Shown: positions 53,078-62,782, counted from the first letter of the stretch. The stretch: 64,000 nt of DNA from Devosia ureilytica (GCF_024273195.1 NZ_JAMZCU010000002.1:565640-629639); one strand, 5' to 3'. Made by a program: numbers and translations. The notes: generated by a model from the letters alone, not told the origin.

Positions 53078-54250
53078 ATGCGATTCGGCCTTGCGCTGCC
53101 GCCCCAGATCAAGGTCTTCGGGGCCTTCTTTGTTTATTCCTTTGCCATGGGCTCAATGTTCCCGCGCCTTCCCGATATTCAGGAGGCCATGGGTGTGGGC
53201 GAGGGCCAGCTTGGCCTGGCGCTGATCGGCTCGGCCGTCGGCACGTTGATTTCATTGACCTTTGCCGGGCGCTTCATCGAGGCCGTGGGCTATCGCCGGG
53301 TGCTGCTGGCCGCCATTCCACTGCTCTCGGCGCTCTATGCGCTGGCAGTCTGGGCGCCGGGGCCGCTGGTGTTCTTCCTGCTGCTCGTGCCGGTGGGCCT
53401 CACCATTGGCTGCATCGAGGTGATCATCAATATCGAGGCCGACCGCGTCGAGCATGCCATTGGCCGCCGTATCATGAGCCGCGCCCATGCCTTCTGGAGC
53501 CTGGGTTTCTTCACGGCCGGCATGGTCGGTTCCTTTCTGGCGCAGGCGGGCCTGTCGACGCAGCTGCATCTGATGATCATGATCCCGGTCATCCTCGTTG
53601 CCACCCTGGTGGTGCTCGGCCAGTTCCAGCCGGCTGCCCATCGCGCCGGCTCCAGCACCGATGAAACCCCGCGTTTTGCCAGGCCAACCCCGGCGATCAT
53701 GGCGCTCGTGGCCGTGTGCCTCTCGGCCCTCCTGATGGAAGGCGCCGGCATCGACTGGTCGGCCATCTATATGCGCGACCTCTTTGCCGCCGCTCCCTTC
53801 TGGGCCGGTTTTGCCGTGGCGGTGGTTGCCGGTTCGCAGGCCGTGGCGCGCTTTTTTGCCGATGGTTTCGTTGACCGTTTCGGGCCGGTGCTGGTGGCGC
53901 GTGTGCTGCTCAGCGTGCTCGGGCTGGGCGTGCTGCTGACCTTCCTCTCGCTCTCTGCCTGGTCGGCCTATCTTGGCTTTGCCATGATCGGCATTGGCTC
54001 GAGTGCCCTGTTCCCGCTGGCTATGTCGGCGGCGGCGCAGCAAACCGACCGCCCGGCCGCCATCAATGTGGCGGCACTGGCGCAGTTCTCCTTCACCGCT
54101 TTCCTGTTGGGGCCGCCGCTCCTGGGCATGGTCGCCGAGCATTTCGGCATCCAGTGGACCTTTGGCATCGGCCTGCCACTGGTGCTGTTGGGCCTGGTCT
54201 CGGTGCAGGTGCTGGCGCCGCGCCCGGTCAACAAGCTGGTGACGCCATGA
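53078..54250 (+). CDS. MFS transporter, paralogue 1
   Basis: This 390-residue major-facilitator protein has about twelve hydrophobic segments. The first loop reads SMFPRLPDIQEAMGVGEGQLGLALIG, a pattern shared with the two other MFS proteins nearby, and ADRVEHAIGRRIMSRAHAFWSLGFF lies in the centre. That central loop places it in the YbjJ-like group. The substrate is unknown. It overlaps the second MFS gene by four bases. Confidence 0.88.
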   Translation: MRFGLALPPQIKVFGAFFVYSFAMGSMFPRLPDIQEAMGVGEGQLGLALIGSAVGTLISLTFAGRFIEAVGYRRVLLAAIPLLSALYALAVWAPGPLVFFLLLVPVGLTIGCIEVIINIEADRVEHAIGRRIMSRAHAFWSLGFFTAGMVGSFLAQAGLSTQLHLMIMIPVILVATLVVLGQFQPAAHRAGSSTDETPRFARPTPAIMALVAVCLSALLMEGAGIDWSAIYMRDLFAAAPFWAGFAVAVVAGSQAVARFFADGFVDRFGPVLVARVLLSVLGLGVLLTFLSLSAWSAYLGFAMIGIGSSALFPLAMSAAAQQTDRPAAINVAALAQFSFTAFLLGPPLLGMVAEHFGIQWTFGIGLPLVLLGLVSVQVLAPRPVNKLVTP

Positions 54251-55437
54251 TTGCCCCGCAACACCGCATCTATGCCTGCTTCTTCTTTTTCGCGGTCACC
54301 ACCGGCGCGCTCATGGCGCGCCTGCCCGATATCCAAACCCACCTGGGGGTGAGCGAGGGGCAATTGGGCCTGACCATGATCGGCATGGCCATCGGCTCGC
54401 TGATTTCCTTGACCGTGGGCGCCCCCATTGTCGACCGGCTTGGCTTCCGCACCACTGCCTTTGTCACCACGCTCGGCCCGGCCATTCTTTTCGCCACCAT
54501 TCCCTGGTTGCCCGTAGCGCCAGCCGTCTTTGCGGTGCTGTTTCTCGTCGGGTTGATGGCCGGCGCGCTCGAAATCAATCTCAATGTCGAAATCGACCGC
54601 CTCGAAGTGCATACCGGCAAGCGCTTCATGAACCGGGCCCACGGCTTTTGGAGCGTCGGCTTCTTCATCACCGCCCTCTTCGGTGCCATGATCCGCCAGT
54701 CCGGCCTTTCTGCAGGGCTGCACACCGGCATCGTCGCGCTCATCGTCGTTACTGTCGGCGGCTGGCTGATCTTTGGCGCCACCAATGCGCCCCGCACGGG
54801 GCGGGGCCTTGCCGAAGGTGCCGGTCACCGCTTTGCCTTCCCCAGTGTCGGGCTGCTGCCGCTCTGCCTCATCGGCTTTGCCGCCTTCCTGGTCGAGGGC
54901 GCCGGCATCGATTGGTCGGCGATCTACATGCGCGACGTCTTTGCGGTGGAGCCGATTGTCGGGGGCATGGGCCTGACGCTCTTTGCCTTCTGCATGGCGG
55001 TAATGCGCCTCTCGGCCGACCCTATCGTTGCCCGCTATGGGCCGCGCAACGTTGCCATGGTCATGCTCAGCTTTGCCAGCCTGGGTGCGCTGCTGGTCGG
55101 CGTGGCGCCGCATCCGGCGCTGGCCCTGCTTGGCTTCGCGCTGATGGGGGCCGGCTGTTCCGCGGTTTATCCGCTGGCCGTCTCCGCTGCCGCGCAGCGC
55201 ACCGATCGGCCTGCCGCGGTCAATGTGGCCGCGCTGGGCCAGATCAGTTTCGTGGTCTTCTTCCTCGCCCCGCCGCTCCTTGGTTTCGTGGCGGAGTTCT
55301 TCCACATTCGCGCCTCCTATCTCGTCTGCCTGCCCTTGCTGCTGGCCGGGCTCTGGGCGTCGAGCTTTGCACTGGGCCACAAAAAGGTGGACACTCCGCT
55401 TGGCCTGCCCGCTGAACCGCTCGGACCCAATGGCTGA
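54247..55437 (+). CDS. MFS transporter, paralogue 2
   Basis: This 396-residue MFS protein is paralogous to its upstream neighbour: MARLPDIQTHLGVSEGQLGLTMIG, IDRLEVHTGKRFMNRAHGFWSVGFF and DRPAAVNVAALGQISF align with it. Start 54247 overlaps the stop of paralogue 1 (ATGA); upstream codons are in that gene. Its stop overlaps the mmcB start by eight bases. Adjacent paralogues of equal size can form a heterodimeric or redundant pair. Confidence 0.88.
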   Translation: MIAPQHRIYACFFFFAVTTGALMARLPDIQTHLGVSEGQLGLTMIGMAIGSLISLTVGAPIVDRLGFRTTAFVTTLGPAILFATIPWLPVAPAVFAVLFLVGLMAGALEINLNVEIDRLEVHTGKRFMNRAHGFWSVGFFITALFGAMIRQSGLSAGLHTGIVALIVVTVGGWLIFGATNAPRTGRGLAEGAGHRFAFPSVGLLPLCLIGFAAFLVEGAGIDWSAIYMRDVFAVEPIVGGMGLTLFAFCMAVMRLSADPIVARYGPRNVAMVMLSFASLGALLVGVAPHPALALLGFALMGAGCSAVYPLAVSAAAQRTDRPAAVNVAALGQISFVVFFLAPPLLGFVAEFFHIRASYLVCLPLLLAGLWASSFALGHKKVDTPLGLPAEPLGPNG

Positions 55438-55912
55438 AGACCTGAACCCGCCGAACCTGCCCCCGATTGTCGATCTTCGGCAATCGGCCACGGCGCTGCG
55501 GGTGCAACGCGGGGTCATGCGCATGCTGCGCGCGCGCCATGACATGGCCTGCTATGCCGAAGTGCCGCTGCGCAACGGCCGTCGCGCCGATGTGCTGGCG
55601 GTCGGCCCCAAGGGCGAGATATGGATCATCGAGATCAAGTCGAGCCTCATCGACTTTCAGGTCGACCGAAAGTGGCCCGAATACCGCGAGTTTTCCGACA
55701 AGTTCTTCTTTGCCAAGCCGCCCGAGCTGGACGCCGAAATCTTTCCTCAAAGCGAAGGGTTGATCGTTGCCGATGGGCACGATGGCGCTATTCTGCGCGA
55801 TAGTCCCGATACGCCGCTGGCGCCCGCCCGCCGCAAGGCGCTGATGCTCAAGCTTGCCCGCATGGGCGCCGACCGCATCCACGCGCTGATGGACCCGGGG
55901 CCAATGGTTTGA
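55430..55912 (+). CDS. mmcB: MmcB family DNA repair protein
   Basis: This 160-residue protein has the MmcB layout with a PD-(D/E)XK-like core: Glu in YAEVPLRNGRRADVLAV, Asp of ADVLAV and the EIKSS pair. MmcB in Caulobacter is an SOS-linked DNA repair protein. It overlaps the preceding transporter by eight bases and the following lactonase gene by four bases, so it is read from the same transcript although unrelated to transport. Confidence 0.87.
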   Translation: MAEDLNPPNLPPIVDLRQSATALRVQRGVMRMLRARHDMACYAEVPLRNGRRADVLAVGPKGEIWIIEIKSSLIDFQVDRKWPEYREFSDKFFFAKPPELDAEIFPQSEGLIVADGHDGAILRDSPDTPLAPARRKALMLKLARMGADRIHALMDPGPMV

Positions 55913-56856
55913 GCGTGCTTTCGATCAAGGCGCAGCCCCTGGCCCAGGTTGGCAATGCGACGGGCGAAAGCCCGGTATGGGACGAGGCGAGCGGCGCGCT
56001 CTATTGGCTCGACATTCCGCATGGACTGATCCAGCAACTTGCCGCCGATGGCACCATCAGGCGCTGGACCGCACCCATGATGATCGGCTCCATCGTCCTG
56101 GCCGCCACCGGCCGATTGCTGGCCGCAACCGCTCAGGGTTTTGCCCGCGTCACGCTCCATGACGACGGCACGGCCGGTCTCGACCCAGTCGCCGATGTCC
56201 TGGCCCCCGGCAGCGGCATGCGGTTCAACGATGGTGCCTGTGACCGGCAAGGCCGGTTCTGGTCCGGTACCATGCGCCTGTCCCCCGATCCGACCCGACC
56301 TGAAGGCATGCTCTATCGGCTGGGCGCCGATGGCACGGCCACCCCGCAAGCCAAGGGTCTCCTCACCCAGAATGGCCTCGCCTGGAGCCCCGATGGGCGG
56401 GTGATGTATCTTTCCGATTCGCACCCAGCCGTGCGCACCATCTGGACCTTCGACTTCGATCCCGAAAGCGGCACGCCCTCCAATCGAGAGGTGTTCGGCA
56501 ATGATCTGCCCGGTCGCCCCGATGGTGCGGCCATGGATGCCGACGGCTGCTATTGGACCGCGGCCACCGATGCCGGGAAAATCCTGCGGCTGACACCCGC
56601 GGGCCGGATCGACGCCGAAATCACTGTTCCCGTGCGCAACCCCACCAATCTGTGCTTTGGCGGGCCGGATCTCCAAACCATCTTCATCACATCCCTGCAG
56701 CCGGGCGGCGCAGTCTTGCCGGGGGCAGGGGACCTGTTCAGCGCCCAAGTGCCCTTCAAGGGCATGCCCGAACCACGCGCCGTCCTCTCCAGCAAAACGC
56801 CCCCACCGGACGAAATGGTCTCCGCCCGCCTTCCCCCGCCGGCCAATTGGTCCTAG
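55909..56856 (+). CDS. SMP-30/gluconolactonase-like protein
   Basis: This 315-residue six-bladed beta-propeller has the SMP-30 hallmarks: a Glu in GESPVWDEASGALYWLDI, a metal site in MRFNDGACDRQGRFWSGTM, and NGLAWSPDGRVMYLSDS. These enzymes hydrolyse sugar lactones with a divalent metal. The start is a TTG at 55909 overlapping the mmcB stop; GTG 55915 is possible. It may relate to sugar oxidation, but the neighbours do not name the substrate. Confidence 0.88.
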   Translation: MSVLSIKAQPLAQVGNATGESPVWDEASGALYWLDIPHGLIQQLAADGTIRRWTAPMMIGSIVLAATGRLLAATAQGFARVTLHDDGTAGLDPVADVLAPGSGMRFNDGACDRQGRFWSGTMRLSPDPTRPEGMLYRLGADGTATPQAKGLLTQNGLAWSPDGRVMYLSDSHPAVRTIWTFDFDPESGTPSNREVFGNDLPGRPDGAAMDADGCYWTAATDAGKILRLTPAGRIDAEITVPVRNPTNLCFGGPDLQTIFITSLQPGGAVLPGAGDLFSAQVPFKGMPEPRAVLSSKTPPPDEMVSARLPPPANWS

Positions 56857-56866
56857 GTCCTGCTGC

Positions 56867-58000
56867 ATGATTTCCACCCATTGGCGCATTGTCGCGCTGT
56901 TCTTCACCCATGCCCTGGCCGCCGGCGCCATTCACACCCGCATTCCCGACCTGCAGTTGATGATCGGCCTGTCCGAATCCCAACTCGGCCTGGTGCTGAT
57001 GGGCCAGCCGCTCGGCGCGCTGTCCATGTTCCTGTTTTCCAGTGCCATCATCGAGCGCTTCGGCCCGCGCCGCATGATCCTCTGGCTGCTGCCCAGCGTG
57101 GTGATCACGGCGGCCCTGGCGACCGTCCTCCTCAGCCCCGTGGCGCTGTTCGTGTTGCTGGCGCTCAATGGTGTCGGCTTTTCGCTGACCAATATCGCCA
57201 TGAATGTCGAGGCGGACCGGGTTGAGGCGGCCAGCGGCGCCCGGGTGATGAACACCTGCCATGGTGCCTGGAGCGTGGGCTTTCTGATCACTGCGCTGCT
57301 GGGCGCAACATTGCGCGGGCTGCATATCTCCCCCGCCGTGCATCTGTGGGGCCTGGCGCCCGTCGTGATCGCGCTGATCTTTCTTGTCGTGTTGCCCATG
57401 CCCAATATGCCGCCCCGCGCCCATGCCGCCGACAAGGTCCGCAAGCTGGCCTGGCCGACGCTGGCAACCATGGGCCTGGTGGCTTTCGGCCTTGGCGCAG
57501 GCCTCACCGAAGGCGCCGCGCGCGCCTGGTCGATCATTTATCTGCGCGACAGCTTCGAGGTTGCGCCCTTCATCGAATCCTTGGCCCTGCCGGCCCTGCT
57601 GCTCGCCATGGCCGGTGGACGGCTGGTGGCCGACCGCGTCATCGACCGCTTCGGACCGGTGCCGGTGGCGCGCAGCCTCTCGGCCCTCGCCATTGCCGGC
57701 CTGTTGGTGATTGTCCTGGCGCCCGTGGCCTGGGTCGCGCTCCTGGGTTTCCTCGCCGTGGGCGTGGGCATCTGCGTGCTTTATCCGCTGATGCTCTCGG
57801 CTGCAGCGCGGCTTGGGGATCGTCCCGCCAGCCAGAACGTGGCGGCCACAACGCTGATCTTCCAGTTTGTCAATCTGGGCGCACCGGGCTTCATCGGGGG
57901 CGTGGCGCAGGGCTTTGGCGTGCGCATGGCCTTTGCCGTGCTCATTCCCCTGCTGGTGCTGACCTTCGCCATGGCGGGCAGGCTACGCCCTAGAGATTGA
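56867..58000 (+). CDS. MFS transporter, paralogue 3
   Basis: This 377-residue MFS protein of the same group as the two upstream shares AGAIHTRIPDLQLMIGLSESQLGLVLMG, ADRVEAASGARVMNTCHGAWSVGFL and GDRPASQNVAATTLIFQF with them. The start at 56867 lies ten bases after the lactonase stop. Its 3' end overlaps the convergent truB gene by 11 bases, so the two messages share an antisense tail. Confidence 0.88.
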   Translation: MISTHWRIVALFFTHALAAGAIHTRIPDLQLMIGLSESQLGLVLMGQPLGALSMFLFSSAIIERFGPRRMILWLLPSVVITAALATVLLSPVALFVLLALNGVGFSLTNIAMNVEADRVEAASGARVMNTCHGAWSVGFLITALLGATLRGLHISPAVHLWGLAPVVIALIFLVVLPMPNMPPRAHAADKVRKLAWPTLATMGLVAFGLGAGLTEGAARAWSIIYLRDSFEVAPFIESLALPALLLAMAGGRLVADRVIDRFGPVPVARSLSALAIAGLLVIVLAPVAWVALLGFLAVGVGICVLYPLMLSAAARLGDRPASQNVAATTLIFQFVNLGAPGFIGGVAQGFGVRMAFAVLIPLLVLTFAMAGRLRPRD

Positions 58001-58898
58001 AAACCCGGCCCGGCTGGAACTGGCCGAACTGCACGGCGCCGGTGGCCAGCACCTTGCCCTTGAAGCTCACCCAGCATTCATCCAGCGATACCGGCGCACC
58101 CGAGCCGGTCAGCAATACCGCATTGCCATGACCCACCGCATTGGCCTGGCCGGCGTCGAGCCTGATTTCGGGCACGCCTGCGAGCCCGGCCGAAACCGGC
58201 TTTATAAGGGCGTCGCGCTGCTCGCCCGCTTCGGCGGCTTCCAATTGGTCGATGGTCACGGCGTCGGCATCGGTGAAGGGGCCCACGGCGGCGCGATGCA
58301 GCCGTGTCACATGCCCCACCGTGCCCAGCGCCTCGGCAATGTCACGGGCCAGCGAGCGCACATAGGTGCCCTTGCCGCAGGTGACCTCCAACACGCTCTC
58401 TTCGGCCCCATGTTCGACCAGCGTGATGCCATCGATGTCGATGGGGCGGGCCGCCAGTTCCACCTTTTCCCCGGCCCGGGCCAGGTCATAGGCGCGCTCG
58501 CCATCCACCTTGATGGCGGAAAAGGCCGGTGGGCGCTGCATGATCGTGCCGGTGAACCGCGGCAGCACGGCTTCCAGGGCTGCCCCGTCCGGGCGCACAT
58601 CCGAGGTCGCAATCACTTCGCCTTCGGTGTCGTCGGTGGTGGTGGCGCGGCCCCAGCCGATGGCGAAGCGGTAGATCTTGATGCCGTCCTGCACCTGCGG
58701 CACGGCCTTGGTCGCTTCACCCAGGGCAATGGGCAGGATGCCGGTGGCCAGCGGGTCGAGCGTTCCGGCATGGCCGGCCTTGGCGGCACTCAGCAGCCAG
58801 CGCACCTTGCCCACGGCCTGGGTCGAGGTGAAGTCATATGGCTTGTTGAGCACGATCCATCCGGAAATGGCGCGCTTCTTGGATTTGGGCTGGCTCAA
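57990..58898 (-). CDS. truB: tRNA pseudouridine synthase B
   Basis: This 302-residue TruB makes pseudouridine 55 in the T-loop of tRNAs. The catalytic Asp48 lies in GHAGTLDPLATG, and GKGTYVRSLARDIAEALG follows in the core. The order truB after rbfA matches the conserved nusA-infB-rbfA-truB cluster, though infB is not in this window. It follows rbfA by two bases and overlaps the MFS gene at the tail. Confidence 0.96.
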   Translation of the reverse strand: MSQPKSKKRAISGWIVLNKPYDFTSTQAVGKVRWLLSAAKAGHAGTLDPLATGILPIALGEATKAVPQVQDGIKIYRFAIGWGRATTTDDTEGEVIATSDVRPDGAALEAVLPRFTGTIMQRPPAFSAIKVDGERAYDLARAGEKVELAARPIDIDGITLVEHGAEESVLEVTCGKGTYVRSLARDIAEALGTVGHVTRLHRAAVGPFTDADAVTIDQLEAAEAGEQRDALIKPVSAGLAGVPEIRLDAGQANAVGHGNAVLLTGSGAPVSLDECWVSFKGKVLATGAVQFGQFQPGRVFNL

Positions 58899-58900
58899 GG

Positions 58901-59308
58901 TCAGTCTTCGCCTGTGTCGTCGTCGTCCAGATCGCGTTTGACCCGCTCGGAGCGCAGCAGCGCATCGATGCGGCCGGCCTCCTCGAACGTATCATCCACG
59001 AAAAAGCGGACTTCCGGGGCATATTTGAGGTTGATCAGCGGCGCGACCTGTCCGCGGATAAACTTGCGGTGGCGGTTGAGCGCTTCCACGATTTCTTCGG
59101 CATGCATGCCGCCCAGCGGCATCACATAGGCATTGGCGAGCTTGAGGTCAGGCGTCATGCGCACTTCGGGCACGGTCACAACCGCGCCGACAAGGGCTTC
59201 ATCCTCGATGTCACCCCGGGCGAACATGGTTGCCAGGGCATGGCGCACCAGTTCCCCGACGCGCAGCATGCGCTGGCTCGGGCCAGCGGGCTTGTTGTCT
59301 TTTTTCAT
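58901..59308 (-). CDS. rbfA: Ribosome-binding factor A
   Basis: This 135-residue RbfA is a KH-type factor that binds the 30S subunit and helps late 16S rRNA maturation and cold adaptation. The signature includes [38 protein letters not shown], and [26 protein letters not shown] 59308 is preferred over an upstream TTG. The acidic C-terminus ([10 protein letters not shown]) is an alphaproteobacterial extension. truB follows directly. Confidence 0.95.
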   Translation of the reverse strand: MKKDNKPAGPSQRMLRVGELVRHALATMFARGDIEDEALVGAVVTVPEVRMTPDLKLANAYVMPLGGMHAEEIVEALNRHRKFIRGQVAPLINLKYAPEVRFFVDDTFEEAGRIDALLRSERVKRDLDDDDTGED

Positions 59309-59341
59309 GGGCAAGCGGATTAGGCCCTCCCGGGTCTGCCG

Positions 59342-60007
59342 TCAATCCGCAAGGGTAAGCGTCACCTCGGTGGCGAGCCGCGCCATCTGGGCTTCCACCA
59401 CCGCCGCCGGCACCGGCCAGCTGCTCGGCGTGGAGGGGTCAAAGGCGTCGCCCCGCCATTCCTGATAGACCATGCCCAGGCCCGCCTCGGATTTGTAAAA
59501 GCCCATCACCATCACTTCGCCCTGCCCGGCGAAATCGGCAAAGCTGTCGAGATAGGCGCCACAGACATAGCCCACTGGGGGCAGCTGGTCGCCCTCGTCG
59601 GGCTCAAGCTGGAACAGCGCCACGGTCTCGGGCTGGCATGATCGCGCGTAGACATTGATGACCACCGAGCGAAACTCGGCAAGGCTCATGCTGGCCTGAT
59701 TTGAAATGCGCGCACCGTAAAGCGTGGACCAGAAAGCCTCGCCTTCGCCGCGCGGATAGATTTCCAGATGCGACTGTCCGCTTTCTTCCAGAAACCGCGT
59801 CGAAACCACCTCGGAAAGCGCCTCGACGCTGCTGGCGTCCTCGACCCAGTCGGGTGCCGGCAGTGTTAACCGCTGTCCCAGCGTTTCCAGGGTCAGCTGG
59901 CCGTTTTCACTGCTAAACGGCAGGGCGCCGGCCACTTGAGCGGCAGCATGTGCGCTCATCAGCAGCAGGGCAGCCAGTGGGGCCAGCGCATATTTCATCA
60001 AGGTCAC
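59342..60007 (-). CDS. Hypothetical secreted protein
   Basis: The protein has about 221 residues, with a signal peptide ending in AHAAAQ. The mature part has a short domain with two cysteines (SCQPET and YVCGAY) that could form a disulfide. No family recognised. GGAGAA places the start at GTG 60007; ATG 59998, with longer spacing, is an alternative. It is on the same strand as rbfA but separated from it. Confidence 0.7.
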   Translation of the reverse strand: MTLMKYALAPLAALLLMSAHAAAQVAGALPFSSENGQLTLETLGQRLTLPAPDWVEDASSVEALSEVVSTRFLEESGQSHLEIYPRGEGEAFWSTLYGARISNQASMSLAEFRSVVINVYARSCQPETVALFQLEPDEGDQLPPVGYVCGAYLDSFADFAGQGEVMVMGFYKSEAGLGMVYQEWRGDAFDPSTPSSWPVPAAVVEAQMARLATEVTLTLAD

Positions 60008-60186
60008 GGGGTTCTCCTGACACCCGAAAATTACATCAGTGCCAACAGCGAAAGCCCCCTCCGCATCGACACGCTGACGATTAGGGGGACAGGCTTCCAC
60101 GCGCAAGAGCGGCCCGAACGGGAGGATCAGAACGCCGGGTGGTTGCGGAGTTGCTGCAACACTCCAACCATGCGCTCACCAAGGCG

Positions 60187-61206
60187 CTACCCCCGAGCGG
60201 TGCGGGGCAGGGGGCTTTCCGGCAGCAGCCGGTGCGGCGGCTGGTGTCCGTCCATGAAGGCGCGGATATTGACGATCACCGCCTCCCCCATCTCCACCCG
60301 GGCCTCGAGCGTTGCCGAGGCCATGTGTGCGGTCAGCACCACATCATTGCTCTCCGCCAGCGCCAGAAGGCGTGGATTGATGCCCTCGCGGTTCTCGAAC
60401 ACATCGAGCGCTGCCCCGGCCAGATGCCCGCTTTCCAGCCGCTCGATCAGCGCCGCCTCGTCCAGCAGCTCGGGGCGGCTGACATTGATCACATAGGACC
60501 CCGGCTTCATCGCATCGAGTCTCTTGGCGGAGAGGATGTGATGCGTGTCACGGGTCAGCGGCGTGTGCAGCGAGACGATATCCACGGCCGCCAGCATGGC
60601 ATCAAGATCGGGCCAATAATGGGCATCGAGCGGCGTTTCGACCGCCGGAGGCCGGCGATTGCGCGAATAATAATGGATGGTGAGGCCGAAGGCGCGGGCG
60701 CGCTGCGCCACGGCGGTGCCGATCCGGCCCATGCCGACAATGCCCAGAGCCTTGCCGCGCAGCCTGTGCCCCAGCATCGAGGTTGGCGACCAGCCGGCCC
60801 AGGCCCGGTCGCGCAGCAGCATCTGCGTGCCTTCCACGAGCCGCCGTGGCAGCGCCAGCATCAGCGCCGTGGCCATGTCGGCCGTGTCCTCGGTCAACAC
60901 CGAGGGCGTATTGGTGACGGTCAGTCCCGCGGCCCAAGCCGCATCGAGGTCGATATTGTCCACACCATTGCCGAATTGGGCGATCAGCCGCACGCTGGGC
61001 GGCAGCCGGGCAATCAGCGCGGCGTCGATCCGGTCGGTGATGGTGGAAACCAGCACATCCTTGCCCACCAGCCCCTCGAGAATATCCTCGCTGGCCAGCG
61101 CCGCATCGGCATCATTGACATCGGTTTCGAACAGGGTTGCCATGCGCGCTTCAATGCTCGCAGGCAGGCGCCGGGTCACCAGAATCTTGGGTTTGCTTGA
61201 TGTCAT
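60187..61206 (-). CDS. D-isomer-specific 2-hydroxyacid dehydrogenase (glyoxylate/glycerate type)
   Basis: This protein of about 339 residues has an N-terminal catalytic half and a Rossmann half with GIVGMGRIG (Gly158/160/163). The catalytic set is Arg244 in NVSRPELLDE, a Glu in VFENREGINP and His294 in TAHMASATL. It resembles glyoxylate or hydroxypyruvate reductases and D-glycerate dehydrogenases. Start 61206 gives the usual N-terminus; GTG 61239 with an AAGG site would add 11 residues. It may recycle glyoxylate or hydroxypyruvate. Confidence 0.88.
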   Translation of the reverse strand: MTSSKPKILVTRRLPASIEARMATLFETDVNDADAALASEDILEGLVGKDVLVSTITDRIDAALIARLPPSVRLIAQFGNGVDNIDLDAAWAAGLTVTNTPSVLTEDTADMATALMLALPRRLVEGTQMLLRDRAWAGWSPTSMLGHRLRGKALGIVGMGRIGTAVAQRARAFGLTIHYYSRNRRPPAVETPLDAHYWPDLDAMLAAVDIVSLHTPLTRDTHHILSAKRLDAMKPGSYVINVSRPELLDEAALIERLESGHLAGAALDVFENREGINPRLLALAESNDVVLTAHMASATLEARVEMGEAVIVNIRAFMDGHQPPHRLLPESPLPRTARG

Positions 61207-61310
61207 GCGTACCAGTGAAGGGCCAGCGCCAGGCGACACGTCAGCCGCCTTCAGCGACCATTAAGGAACTTTCGCTAGTGATAGGGCAAATCCAACCCGT
61301 CTGCAAAGTG

Positions 61311-61865
61311 ATGTTATTTTTGCCAGCCTTGCCGGGCCGTATTCGCGCCCTAGTTCTGATCCTGCTGGCCCTTTGCGCAGCGCTTCCAGCCCTGCCACCC
61401 GTCCTGGCGCAGGACAATCCCAGTGGCCTGGCCTTGCCGCGCTTTGTCACCACCCGCTCGCACCCCATTAATGTCCGTGTCGGTCCTGGTACGCGTTATG
61501 AAATCGCCTGGAACTATACCGTCTCGGGCGTGCCGGTAGAGATCATTCAGGAATTTGATACCTGGCGCAAAATCCGTGACATGGACGGGGACGAGGGCTG
61601 GGTGCACCAGAGCCTCCTCTCAGGCAGTCGTGCCGGTTATGCCGCGCCGCTTCTGGCCAATGGCGAAGTGCTCATGCATGCCGGCAAATCCGATGACGCC
61701 GCGACGCGTGCCCGGCTGGCTGCCGGTGTGAGGGTCAACATCAGCGAATGCGATGGCGCCTGGTGCAACATTGCCGCCGGCCAGCCCGGCGAACGCCAGG
61801 CCTATTCCGGTTGGGTGCGCCAGGAAGAGCTTTGGGGCGTCTATCCCAACGAGGAATTTGACTAA
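61311..61865 (+). CDS. Secreted SH3-domain protein
   Basis: This protein of about 184 residues has a signal peptide (LVLILLALCAALPALPPVLAQ) followed by two SH3-like domains: HPINVRVGPGTRYEIAWNYTVSGVPVEIIQEFDTWRKIRD with GDEGWVHQSLLSG, and a second with CDGAWCNIA and GWVRQEELWGVYP. Bacterial SH3 proteins of this kind are periplasmic wall-binding or signalling proteins. The start is a choice among 61278 (GTG), 61308 and 61311. Its stop overlaps the FhuF-like gene by four bases. Confidence 0.83.
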   Translation: MLFLPALPGRIRALVLILLALCAALPALPPVLAQDNPSGLALPRFVTTRSHPINVRVGPGTRYEIAWNYTVSGVPVEIIQEFDTWRKIRDMDGDEGWVHQSLLSGSRAGYAAPLLANGEVLMHAGKSDDAATRARLAAGVRVNISECDGAWCNIAAGQPGERQAYSGWVRQEELWGVYPNEEFD

Positions 61866-62782
61866 CTCGCGGCGTCAAGCTCGGCCAGAATATTGGTGCG
61901 CTCCCGGCCCCGCCGCACATCGTCCTCCAATTTGGGGCACGAGGCGCAATAGGCGTCGGGAAAGGCCAGGTAGTCGAGGCAACACCCCTTGCGCGCCATG
62001 ATAGCCACCTGCCGCCCGTCATGGAGGTCGAGTGTTTCCAGCCCGCCATGCCCCTTGAGCCCCATGGCTTCCAGCCAGAGCGCGCAAAAGCGATATTGCT
62101 CCTCGATGCTGATCTCGGGGCGGTAGTGCTTGAGGCGCACCATCAGTGACAGCATCCGGTCGGTCAGCAGCCGCAGCGCCGGCACCCGCTTGAGCCTTGT
62201 GACGGCATTGATGTCGACCAGAAGCGCATCAGCCATGGCCCGCAAGTCCCGGCCCGCCTGGGCAATCAGCGTTTCGACACTGCCCTCAACCTGCGGTCCG
62301 GCCTTGAGCCGATAGCCATCGACATCCAGATTCTGCCGCGATTGCGACAGCGTGGTCACCGCGGGCAGGGCGCCATGCAGATGCACCGCGATCACCGCCA
62401 GATAGGCCGGCTGCCACAGCAAATTGGTCCAAAGGCGCACCGCATAAAACGGTTGTCCGGCCGCCGGATAGGCCGCCTCCAGCCGCGCATAAAGCGTTGC
62501 CAGGAAGTCGCCATTGTCCGCGCCCATCGTGTACCAGCCGGGCAGGTGACCGCCTGGCGATCCCTTGAGAAATCCCGTCGCCGACGCCGCCGTGGCGATG
62601 AACCGGGTCAGCGCGATATCGTCATTACTCTGGGCGAATAGATAGTTTCGGGTGGTCAAGATCAGCTCGCTGGTGAGGCTCAAAGTCCTACCCGGTTCAA
62701 CCGGAGGAGGAAAGTCACCTTTGTTGCGCGCCGTCGTGCCCGCGTTTCTACCAATGCCCGCCTTTACTCGCCGCTTGGGCAC
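61862..62782 (-). CDS. FhuF-like siderophore-iron reductase
   Basis: This 306-residue protein has at its C-terminus Cys267-Cys268-x10-Cys279-x2-Cys282, the exact FhuF [2Fe-2S] pattern. The body matches the siderophore ferric reductase family rather than E. coli FhuF itself. It would reduce ferric siderophores in the cytoplasm. The gene is alone, with no siderophore transport genes in the window. It overlaps the convergent SH3 gene by four bases. Confidence 0.85.
   Translation of the reverse strand: MPKRRVKAGIGRNAGTTARNKGDFPPPVEPGRTLSLTSELILTTRNYLFAQSNDDIALTRFIATAASATGFLKGSPGGHLPGWYTMGADNGDFLATLYARLEAAYPAAGQPFYAVRLWTNLLWQPAYLAVIAVHLHGALPAVTTLSQSRQNLDVDGYRLKAGPQVEGSVETLIAQAGRDLRAMADALLVDINAVTRLKRVPALRLLTDRMLSLMVRLKHYRPEISIEEQYRFCALWLEAMGLKGHGGLETLDLHDGRQVAIMARKGCCLDYLAFPDAYCASCPKLEDDVRRGRERTNILAELDAAS

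Noticed and set aside
53968..55545. 525-codon minus-strand frame across the MFS genes
   Set aside because: It is low-complexity and rich in Gly/Arg/Glu as expected from the reverse complement of membrane-protein codons; no domain.
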